Below, piece after piece: positions 47,201-59,200 of a stretch of DNA of 64,000 nt (position 1 is the stretch's first letter; each line of letters starts with the position of its first letter). The stretch lies in NCBI RefSeq assembly GCF_018320785.1, contig NC_054867.1:18143355-18207354 (forward strand), written 5' to 3'. The notes below the pieces were generated by a model. The model saw only the letters and a list, made by a program, of their open reading frames with translations. It was not told the origin of the DNA and made no database searches. Position numbers and translations under genes: made by a program. Source of the DNA: Cheilinus undulatus. Taxonomy: Eukaryota; Chordata; Actinopteri; Labriformes; Labridae.

Positions 47201-50200
47201 ATAAGTGTTATATGATGATTTTTGTTCAAATCTCATTTTAACAACCTCCAGCCACCAGATCTCTGGTGCCCCCTATGGGAGTCCCGGACCCAAGGTTGGG
47301 AACCAAGGCAATAGAGCATAGGGTGAGGTAAGGAAATGGGTGTCATCTTTTTATGTAAGAGGCTTAAGCAAAACATGTGAAGCGAACTGGCACTGCGCAT
47401 GAGATAAACGTTGTATTCAAGTCCCATCAGATGTGTTGGTACCAGTACCAACATGGTACTGCATTCTGATACTCAACTCTACAGGACACAGCAGAAACAC
47501 ACCCATCCATTTCTGGATCATGTTTGCATATGGCTTCTTCTTTGTATGAAACAGTTTTAACTTGCATTTGTGGATGGTACGACCAGCTGTGTTGATGGAC
47601 AATGTTTTCTGGAGACATTCCCAGGCCCATGTAGGGATTTCCAGTACAGAATCATGCTAGGTTTTTATGCAGTGCTGCCTGAGGGTCTGACCATCACAAG
47701 CATCTAATATTGCCCTCAGCCTCTTCAGTTGCTAACAGAGATTTCCCCAGATTCTCTGAATCTTTAATATTATGTACTTTAGATGGTGGGATATTCAACG
47801 TCTTCAGACTTTACACTGAGGGACATTTTTTGAAATTGCTCTACAATGTACATATTGGTGAGCCTCTGCCCATCTTCACTTCTGAGAGACTCAGCCTCTC
47901 TAAAGTGCTCCTTTTATACCCAGTCATGTTCCTGAACTGTTGTCAATTTATCTAATTAGCTGCAAAAAGCTCATCTAGCTAAGTTTTCATATTGTACTTA
48001 TATATTGGTTATGCTCTATTATGAATAAAATATAAGTTTATTAGATTTGCAAACTACTGCATTATGTTTCTATTTACATTTTACACAGCAACCCAACTTT
48101 CTTGGAATTGGGGTTGTAATATTGAATCTGCAAGTTAGAATACAGGGGGGAAAGGAAATAGAAACCTTACCAGAAACAGGTGTCTGGGCTGCCTGCTTTT
48201 CCTGGAGACCTTCATTAGTGTTCCCTCTTTGACAAACATCTGTCAAAAGAAACCCACACAAAGAAAAGTATAAGAAATGCATGTTAAGCGATCACACTGC
48301 TAAAATAAAGCACTGTCTGAGCTCATGAAGGCCTTAAAATCAGTGTTTTGATTGTGAAACAGTAAAACTGTCCATATGTTGCTCACCCTTCCGGGCTTCA
48401 GGAGGTCCCTCTTGCCCTTCACGCTGTACTCTATGTGGACCAGACGCAGCAGGTTCTCCTGAGGGATAGAGGGAGAGACATTATCCAGTGATGGACGGAA
48501 GAGCAGACAGGACGATGAAACTGTCTGTTTGTTTGTGAATGAAAAGGATGGAGGCGGAAAGGGATAAGATACTGAAAAGTGAATGGGGGGGCAGAGATAG
48601 AGGGATCCTGTGTTTCCACTGTCTGTCAGCCTGTGTGTGTGGGTCAGAGCATGTACACAGAGGAGAGAAAACGGGAGTGTGATAAACAGGAGCAAAGCCA
48701 GGATGCTGACAGTGAGAGGGGAGAAAGCAGTGGGGGAGGTGCATGAATTATCTCCATGAACAGCCCATGTTTGAGGGGGAGTGTTAGTCTTGTCCACCCT
48801 TACACTGCTCCCTTTGTAATCATACACCTGGGACTCACTGATGACATCATCTTTCCTCGCCTCTTGCGTTAATCAACAAGCTGCTAAGGCCAGCGCCAAA
48901 GAGGGATAGACCTCTCCTTCAGCGAGGCACGTCATTTAGAAGAGGGATTCATGCACAGAAAACCTCGGCTGTCTAACATCTTCACGCCTGATCTCCTTCT
49001 GAAAATTGCTCTTTCATTGCCAAGTTGAATATAAAGATGTTTCTCAATAACGACATGCTGGGCAAAGTGAATGTGTCAAACAAAACAGGGGCTAAACAGT
49101 CTGGACGATCTAAACACGCGGAGCGTATCCAGAGTAAACTCACCCCTTGTTTCAGATTGTCGTTGGCCTCGTCTGCAACCTCGGACACAATCACCAAGGC
49201 AGCTGCAACACAAACAGAGGGAAAGAGCGAGATTTATGCACAACCAAATCCAGTAAAGACACTCAGTAACTGTGACTCAACAGCTAAGGCCTCAAACATA
49301 ACCAGCAGCTGCAGGGTGTCAGCGTCAGTGCAAGTTAGGCCACTGGAAAAACATCCCCTAAAGGCCTGAATATCACAGCGTTTATTCAGCACGTTTACCT
49401 TGTGTGTCCTCATATTCTTTAGAGTCAGGAGAGAGGTTGTTCAGGTAATCTGGAGGAAAGGAGCACAAACAAAAAGATGTTAAGACATAATGATGTAGTA
49501 GTCCAAGTAACCATTTAAATTCAAGTGAAACTTATGAATTACTCCTTTAGACCTAAAATGATCAAAGATCCAAATGTTGCTAATTTTTAAAAACTTCCTC
49601 CACGGGTTTTTGAATTTTGGATATCATTAAATGTTTTAAGTGACTCATAGAAAATAAACCCTTTACATGCCAATTTTTCTTGAATCCATAAAACAAATAA
49701 ACAAACGAAAAAGGAAAAATAGTGAAATATTTCAACATACTAACAGGTATGAGATTACTCGATTAGTAGACCTATAACTTTAATTTTGGCACAGTGTCAG
49801 CTTCTGAATTGACACAATATTTGATTTTTTGACTGGTTAACTGAAACTGATTTACTTTTTTACAGCGCTAGTTATTGTGATTATTATCATGATTTCTTTG
49901 TTTTTTATTTTCTTTACAACCCGTGAGGAGCCTGTAGGATGTGGTCTATTGCAGTATATTCAACCATCTCCTTTTCCCTTCTCTGCTTTTATATTAATTA
50001 CCCAGTACTATCTAACTTATTAATATGTAATCCAAACTTTCCCTGAATTTTAGGAAAAGAAGTTTGAGGAAGGTCAATCTGCAAAATTTGGTTATGGTGG
50101 GGTCAAGTGTGTCTTTTTTCCCACAGTGTAGAAAGTTGTGTGTAAACTAATCATAAATCCAAATTTCAATGAAGACTATCCATCTCTGATAAAAGCTGTG

Positions 50201-53200
50201 AAGTGATCACAGCCAAAAAGACTGCAAAAAACAAACAAACAAACAAACAAAAAACATTCAAATGACCAGAAGCTGGTCAAAGAGACTACAGGCTTTAAAG
50301 TTTCCAGTGAGAATGTACACATTTTCAAAATCAGAGAAACTAGTTTGAAGCGCAAACCTAAGCTGCTAATCTGGCCTTTATGTGGGGTGACCAGACATCC
50401 CCAACTTTCCCCGTTTTAAGAGACCTGCATGTATCCTGACATGCCAGATGGATTTGTGTCACACATCCATCTGGAAAACCTTCGATATACAGAGTTTGGG
50501 AAAGAGCAGAGCCTTTGAAAAAAAAACTTGGAGGGTGATTGGATGAACGTTCTGTCACATCTTTACAGGCCAATCAGAGCAACAAAACACGTGACGTCGT
50601 TGTCGTTTTTGAAAAGAAAACAACTCACTGCTGTTCTTTCTTCTTGTAACGAAGAAATGTCGTCAAGTTCTGATAAAACTGGCTCTTTAGCAGCATCCAT
50701 GCTAATGTCTTCCGCCATATCGGCACCGGCCTCTTGTTGCTACGTGCTTATGTCACGACTCTGCCGCGCCCGAAAGTACTGCCCCTCGTCGCTGATTGGT
50801 CCTGTCACTTTCTAACTGGGCCCAAATGGTTCAGACAGGAGCTTTGCAAAATGGATTCGCCAGTGAGAAACAAGGAAACGGGCAGAGCCATCTGCTTTGC
50901 AAGGTTACCCGGCATGTGCTGTCCCTAGAAATATCCCCAATATTTGCTATAAATTTGAAAGAAGAGCTTCTTTTTGTTACACTACAGACTGATTGAAACT
51001 GTCCCCTGACATATTTCAGACTGTTTTGTTGTCAGAAAAATCATGAAATCTTTACTTTTTTGTCCACAGTCTGGACACTTTTTGATGAGCTAATACTAAA
51101 CATGGACATTTCCTGTAAGTACTCAAATGTTCCTTCAAAATAAAAGTCAACTTGTGTTTTGCCAGTTAAATGTTTTAGTGGGAAGGTGCAATAGCAGGAA
51201 ATGTTTGGTTTTCAGCATTAACTTGATGCAGCTCTATGTCAGCTCTTTGAAGGGAAAAATTGTAATAAAAATAAAGTAAAATAAAAACATTTGGGATCCA
51301 GAATTTTTTGGTAAAAAAATACAGAAATTTAATGAACTGATATAAGAGAAGGAAGAGTAGAAGAGTTATCGTTGAACAGTGACAGTTGTAATTTATTTGA
51401 TTATTGGCTCTTTAGTTTCACTATTAGTCTATTCCAGAAAAAGCTGCAAGGCTGTGTAAGATGCCTCCTGCAAATCTTTTGTCAATATACAGTACATGAA
51501 ACTTTAGGTGTCCCCATTTGGTATATCATCATGACAATATTTAGTGTTTTTTTGTCAGCTGAACTGGAAACATCCCCAGTTTTCACTTCAGAAATCTGGT
51601 CACCTTCTGCGAACATCCTGCTTGTTATCATTCGTTATCAGCATGTTAGTAAGATTTAGAGGAGCATTCAAAAGACAAATTCTTACTCTGACAAGGGAAA
51701 ACTTAAAAGAAAACTCACAGGTGACTTAAGCTAACAACGGTTACCTAAGCCAAGGCTAGCCAACCTCACATTTCTACTGCTGTCATACACGTGCTGACAC
51801 TAGTTTTATGAAGTGTTGCATATCTAACATTGCTAAAACTTTCCACAATGGACTATCTAGCAAAGAGTGAAATGTCCCTGCTGTAAAAAGTGTCTTAAGC
51901 AGGTGTGTGAGTGTTACCTGTGAGCAGCATTCGATACTGAAGCACTCTCACTATAACCTGCAGCAGCTGGTGCTTCAGTGGGACCTCAGCTTCTTCTGGG
52001 CTTTTTATCTGCAAATACAAGAAATAAACACACATGATAATGTAAAACAAATATAAAGTGAGTATTTTTGCTGGATATTTAAAGCATTTTTGGTGACTCT
52101 TGTATTCACTAAAGTTTAGGCCTACCCTGCTATTTCAGTTTATTGAACGAGTGCAAAAGCATGAAATACTGCAAATATCACTTCATATGCTCCATTTAGT
52201 TCCAAGTATTGTTACTTTTACAAAATCTATCAGATCTCGAGCTTAATCTACTTTTTAATCTACAGAGAAAAGTTAAAGAATAAGACCTTCATGTGCGTCC
52301 CCAGAACTAAAACAAGCAAGGAGATTTTGTCCATTTATTTTAGTGCTTGCTGAATTGTCTCGGTTACAGATAATTTCCCATTAGGCCTGATCTTTTCTAA
52401 TTTATAAAACACACAATTTCAATCTGTTTTAATACACTTTAATCCATAATTTTAGTGCTTCCCTAAGAGATGCATCAATTGTAAAAGTCAGGACTGATGT
52501 CTGATATACCAATATCTAAAATAACATTTCAACTGATTCCCAGTATGGATGCTGATGTTTTTTCATTGCATCTTTTGATGTGACCCTTCCACAATGCTAA
52601 CATTTTGCTGAAAACAGTCCAGTTTGTCCAAAAGCTCACATTACACCTGCAGCTGATATCCATTTGTGCCCACATTATTTGCCGTTGGCCCCTGGTTGTT
52701 AAAAAGGTGAATACTGGCCGATTAGGATGTTAGACCTATGCATCAGTGCATCCCTAGGCTACCGCTCTTTTAGCACACAGCAGACCCACCACTGTGTCTT
52801 CTAAAAGAATGTCACCTTTCTATATGCTGCTTTAAGTCAAGGTCAAAAGTGATCAGGAGAACACGGTTGCCCTTGATAACCTTCATACATCTGTCCTCCA
52901 AACAAAAAAACTGAACAAGTCCCATTCTTCTTCTCAGAGCAGTCATTTGCAGGTGAAAGGGGACAGAAATAGGCACAATCAAAGAGAGCTTTGGAAAATC
53001 AATCACGATCTAATTGTCACCGACAGGTATTTATGCCCTGAGCGATAAAGGAGCAGCAGGGGATTACGTGCACACACATACACACAACCACACCTACATA
53101 GTCACGATCTTTTCTAATCCAATGAAGTCTTACCCTACATTAGAGAGGCACAGATAGCACCCTGCGGGAAACAACATCTTTATCTAATTCACACACAGGA

Positions 53201-56200
53201 GCCTGCACAACCACACTGAAATACACTCACACGTTCACAAACTGGAACAATATATTATTGATAGACTCCTCCACACATAAGCAGACATGCAGACCAGGGC
53301 TGCTGAGGAGATAACAGTGATTGGCTTATAAAGGAGGGATGCAAGTTGAACACACCGCTCTTTGTCTTCATTATCACAATATGGAGCGGAGGAGTCAAAG
53401 AGAAGAGCAAAGATGCCTCTTTAAACACTAGAAAGACCATGGCAGCCATTTCGCCTGTTTTCACATTTGTATAACAAATTACTCTGCTGAATAAAAAATT
53501 ACACCACTGTTGATCCCTGACTAGTCCTAAAACTGTATGTATTTCAACTTAAAATGTTATTTTTATTAATTGTACAAAAGACTAAGAAAAGATGATTATT
53601 TCTATCTTGATAATACCACATGCAATCTCATGGATTAATGTGCCACTCTGTGGTGCTGATCAAGGGCTGGTTTAAATGACATTTTCAGGGGGACCTTACT
53701 AAAAGACATCACCTTTATGTTATAGAGAGAAAAACATCAGAAAACACTGTTTTGACTGTCACTAGCATTTTATCCTGGTTTCATTCACCAAATTTACCTC
53801 TTAATTTACAAATTAAAACTTTTTAGTTTGTTGAAAAAGACGTCAAACATTCATTAAAAAAACAACTAATTGGTATAATATAAATACAACAGTAATAAAA
53901 ACATGAAAAAATATTTTATTAATATTAAAAAATAATATTAACAATAAAAAAATGAAAACACGCTTTGATGTAGCAAGTTTCTTTTTCCATGTTGCTTTAG
54001 CTCAGCTTGTAATGTTTCTATGATGTGGTCAAACTTTTTTTTCTTTCTGGGTTAACTAATAGCAGAAGCATCTTGTTCACAAAAAAATGAGCAAAAAGCT
54101 CTGTGCTGTTTAGAGTGAAAATACTGGTAAAGCTGATGAAAGCACTGCAGAACTCCACTGATTGGGACATAATGCCGCCCCTAAATTATAATTTATATAA
54201 GTAGTTTGTTTATGATACTTGGATATTATTCATCTAACTATAAAAGGGGATCAAATTCAATGTTTCACAATCAAACCAGAAACAATCAGTTGTTATTTTC
54301 TTGTTCTGAGAGTGTTGATAGAAATTGAATTTCTTTTGCAAATGTATGGGCTTCAGTTCTTTTGCAGACTGAATGAGATTGTCCTCTAGGATTTCCCTAT
54401 ATTTCAGCAAATCCATTTTACCTTCCTACCTTTAAAAGCCTTCCAGGGCTGGCTGCTGAGAAGCATCCCCACAGCATAATGCTGCCACCACCATGCTTCA
54501 CAGTGGGGATGATGTGTTGTAATGTGCATTGTTTGATGACTGCCAAAAAAAGTGTCTTGGCTGATGGCCAGAAAGCACCAGTTTGGTCTCTAAGTTGCTT
54601 GGCGTGTTCTTTTGTCTTCATGGTATAATAGTAGCCAGGAATACTGATCAACCAGTGACTGGACCTTCCAGACCTTTCACTAATTGGCATCAACTGACTG
54701 AACCTCTGTTGAATAAGTCAGTCATTTTATAGGGGGTGAATATTTATGCAATCACTTATTTTACATTACATATTTTTTGAATTACATTACTTTATAGAAA
54801 TCTGTTTTCACTTTGACATTAGAGAGGTTTTTTTTTTGTAATTTTAACAATCATATTTTTATTGTCATTCATAAAATCAATAAAAGGGTAAAACATTCTA
54901 GCGGTCAAAATAAACTCTCATGGCCTTTCTAGTGTTAACAAGGGTGTCTTACTAACTTTACTATTTCCTTTTGTTTTCTGTCAAATCAGGTCTTTCTTCT
55001 TACATTTCACTCTCAGAAACACCCTTTTTCTCAGTTTTTCTCATTTTTCTCCAAACCCTTTCCCTCTCTCTCCTGATCAATATACTGACAACAATAAACC
55101 ATCTTTCTATTATTAAACCGGCTCCTTCTCCCAGCATCCTCTCTTCTCAAGTATAGCTTGTAATTGTCATCCAATTGACACTTGTTCAGTAGAAGTGGCT
55201 TTCCAGAGATGGTAATTAGTCCATGGTTTGTTTGGGTGCTTGAGCCAAATGGAGGAGGAGGAGGAGGAGGAGGAGGCATGTGATGGCTCGTGCTGGGAGA
55301 TACACACACTGACACTCACATTCAGGGAGAAACAAACACACCTTTCAGACTGTGTCACGGCCAGCGGATTTGCCGCACACGCACGCATACACACACTGAT
55401 CTAATTGGGGGGTTGTAAAGGCGGCTGCTGCTCTAATTAGCTTCTGTCTGCCTCATTGCCCAGCTGCCTTTACAAGGAATTCACTCCATCGCTCTCTCCT
55501 TCTATCGCTCTCCGTCCACCTGCTGCTCAGCCTCCTCCTTTCCTCTTGGGCTTCGTGCTTGCACAAGAGGAAAAACACAAACACAGGCCATGACAGGAAT
55601 ATAAATCCAAGCTGGAGTGCTTTTTTTTTCTTGAACAACTTTCATAAGATCTGCACATTTTTCTGTACAGACATGCTCCTGCAAAACAACATGTACACAG
55701 AGAAACAGACGCTCTCTCTAACAAAGCAGCGACACAAACATGTGCACACATGCTGCAATGTGTTGTCCAATGTTTATAGATGGAGCAGTAAACATAGAAG
55801 TGGCTGTGGAGAGGAGGCTTTAATCCTGTAAGGGTCTAGCTCTGATCCGATCAGAGTCTGCAGCTACTTCATCACTGTCTTCACCACATCCACAATGAAA
55901 TTACTACCACTTAAACTGCTGGACTTTGGCTTTTAGCGATAAACCTCCACAGCAGGAGAGGAAAAGGTGTTTGGAAGATGCGAGGAAGAAAAAAACAGCT
56001 GGAATCAGTATTTCCATACCTTTCAAGTATAATGATCTGTGTACTGTCACAAAGCCGGTAAATAAATGACCGATGCCCCACAGTAGTACCTATAGTGCAT
56101 CCTCTGACCCGCACCATCCCCTCTGCTCTCCCTCGACTCTCCTTCTCCCTCATTATTGCTGGGTCACACACACCTTGCAATTCCCAAGATGGTGCTCTGA

Positions 56201-59200
56201 TTCCACACAGCATCCATCACACAAATACCTCACATACAACGCCCTGGTGTGGGAGGTTGGGGAGGATAGACCCCAGATATCAGACTAATGTGCAATATGG
56301 GCCGATAAATGTAACATGTAGTGTGCAGGTGAAGTGGCAGGTGTGGTGAATCTGCCATGGAAGTAAGAAAAAGGTTATTGAAGATACCTTTGGGTGTTCA
56401 TTTTAAGGTGTAAGATGAGTCATAGTCTTCATATGGCACAGGACACAGGGCAAAAACAATACACTATTTCTTCTGGATTGATCTTTCTCCTGAATAAATA
56501 ATCCAACATAAAGTAGTAATGGTAAAACAATTGCTCTAAAAAGACACTGGTCTACTCATTTCTCAAAGAAAAGGTGAGGCTATAGAATGGGACCTTGTCC
56601 CAACTTTTCTGAAACATGTTGCTGGCATCAAATTCAAGATGTGAATAATATTTTACAAAAACAACTAAATGTATCTGTTTCAATATCTGACATTCTGTTT
56701 TGTGATAATTTAAGTTAAATTTGATGCAGGTATGTTTTGTGATTAATCACTTTCTGTTTTTATACGGTGTCCCAACTTCTTTTTGGAAAAGAGTTGCACT
56801 TATTTTCTGTATTTTGTATTCAACCAATACCACACAAGGACTGTGACAGCTGTGTTAAACAGCCAACAATTTTTGCACTAGCAGGTAGGGATAGGAATCG
56901 AGAACAGGTTCCAGTTGAGTACTGGTTCCAGTTGGTTCAATCCAGCAACATCATTTAGATTTAACGACTCCCTTATCAGTGCCTTCTACTTGCCTTGAAA
57001 AGGTTTTATCTCTTTAAGAAAATGAGCAGTAGTATTGTATTCTCATTCAAGTTTAGAGATGAAGATCCAGAGAAAAGTTAGTTTTAACTGAGACATTTTC
57101 AATAAAAAAGAGATTTTTTTGTAGTTGTCGCATGTTCTCCCCCCAAACACTTGATGTTTAACAGCTTTAGTTTGTTCTGTTTATTATATCCAAGTTTGTT
57201 TGTCATTGACTTTCAATGAAGGTGGCATACATCTGGTTCAGTGTTCAGAGAGAACGGGACTCAATGAAATTTTAGTTTTCAACAGTGAAAACACATGTAG
57301 TCTACTTTTTCAAAAAGAAAATTCACAGGAATAGTGGATAAAGGAAACGGTAAAGAACTGAATCGACCAGCAGCCTAAGCTTTAACAGCTAGGGATGCAT
57401 GTAATTTAAGACATTTAAAGTTAGATTCCTTTGTAGTTGGCATGAGAATTACGAGTTGGTTCAACTATTTATTGTCAGTTTTTTAAATTACACCTACAAT
57501 CCCAGTCAATATAAGTTAGTCTTAATGACTACTGCTTTGCTGCCACAATTGTCTGTACTTATGAACAACTGCTAACTGTTAGCACTGATGCTTCTTGTAG
57601 GAACAGCACAGTTTAGCACCATTTTAATCTATAGAATAGGAATAAAGTTGTCCACAAGATCATGCTCATATTTAACAAAGCACTGAATTATGATATTCAG
57701 CACAGGAATGTGAACATAAACCTGCAGAGAGGGTCAAAGGCTAGCGGTGCTAGCATTGCTAACATTGACCACATTCTGTAAACCAACTTTGCACTGAAGT
57801 GTTGTGTAGCTATTTTACCACTGTAGTAAGAAGTTGGTTTACGGGAACATTTAATGACTTGACTTTAGACTAGTCAGCTAAATAAAATGATAACTAGAAA
57901 AGCACTAAGAGAGCACAGACCTCCATCATTAGCCCTATCTCCCAATAGTGAAGAATCCTTTAAAAACATTCCTGGATCCAGACGGTGATCTGGATCACTC
58001 CCTAAATCTAATTTGCCGATTACTCCCTCCCTGGTGGGGTGGAGACACAGTGAGGCAAAGCATTTGCTTTGCTACGTGGGGAAGTGAATATTCCTCTGTT
58101 CCTCCCAGCATTGTGAGTATTCTCGCTATAATTTGCTGTCTTTCTCTCTGTTACGCTCTGACTCGTCTCCTCGACCGGGCTTGCGTCTTTCAAACTCTAT
58201 AACCTCCAAAACGTTGAATAAGTTACTCATGTCCGCCATCTCCTGGTGTAAAGTGGTAACAGTAGAGACCACCGCCATTAGCCCTATCTCCCAATAGTAC
58301 AGAATCCTTTAAAAAAATCCTGGATCCAGACTGTGATCCGGATCAGTCCCAAAATCTAATCAGTTCTTCCTTATACCATTTCTGACATTTCCTGAAAATT
58401 TCATAAAAATCCGTCCATGACTTTTTGAGTTATATTGCTAACAAACCAGCAAACCAACAAACCAACAAACAAACCCACCCGTTCACATAACCTTCTTGGC
58501 AAAAGTAATTATTTGTGTTCAACAGGGGGGGAAATTATTCACCTCTGCATCACTTGTTAAATGTCACTACACTCATTTGAAAACAGATCAGATTTTGGAT
58601 TAATGCCTTGCTTGTCAATGTCATGTCTCTATAGTTGACCAGTCAAAATCAAGTAGGGGAGGACTGTTGATATCATCTTTGTCCACTGCAGTGCATAAAA
58701 AAACACACAGAGAAATGTTTATAAAAATAATGGTCTCATGCCTGTAATCATTATGGGGAAAAATCATGACATTCTAAATCTTAAGTGCTTTATCTAAACA
58801 GGTATCAGATGTCAGTAAATGCACCTCCAAACATGAGCTCTTCTGTTTATTAACACTGGTTGTTCTCTCATCTCTCTGTCATGTATGAGCGCACAAAATC
58901 AACACTCTCTGCTTGTTAAAGCTTTAAAACCACAATGCATGATAGTAAACATTGCTGGGTTATTCACTGGTTTTCACAAGACAATGTGGAATACAATGTC
59001 TGCACTATATGAGGTATAACAATGCTCTATGAGAATCTGAACTCCTATATATTTAGTGCACTATAGTGAATCATTTCTGATTTCAAACACAGCTATTGTG
59101 AAAAGTGACACTGCACTCTGTCAGAGTTGCAGTAACCTGTTTAAAAAAGTATCGTCATGTAAAAGCATAAACAGCTTTCAGGATAGCAATTGATAGTTAA

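Noticed and set aside
48237..48239. ATG at the start of the PH1 exon as a possible alternative fgd5 start
   Set aside because: Upstream DH exons join in frame with good splice sites, so this is an internal Met.
48300..48827. 175-codon minus-strand open frame, the longest in the window
   Set aside because: It overlaps an fgd5 exon (48387-48458) in a different context and reads through intron. Only the 24-codon exon has family similarity.
50796..50996. Conserved open frame [19 protein letters not shown] shared with 36,807
   Set aside because: Its conservation reflects the repeat copies at 36.3 and 50.4 kb, not a gene.
55031..55394. Proline-run open frames
   Set aside because: The proline run is the GGA microsatellite read on the minus strand.
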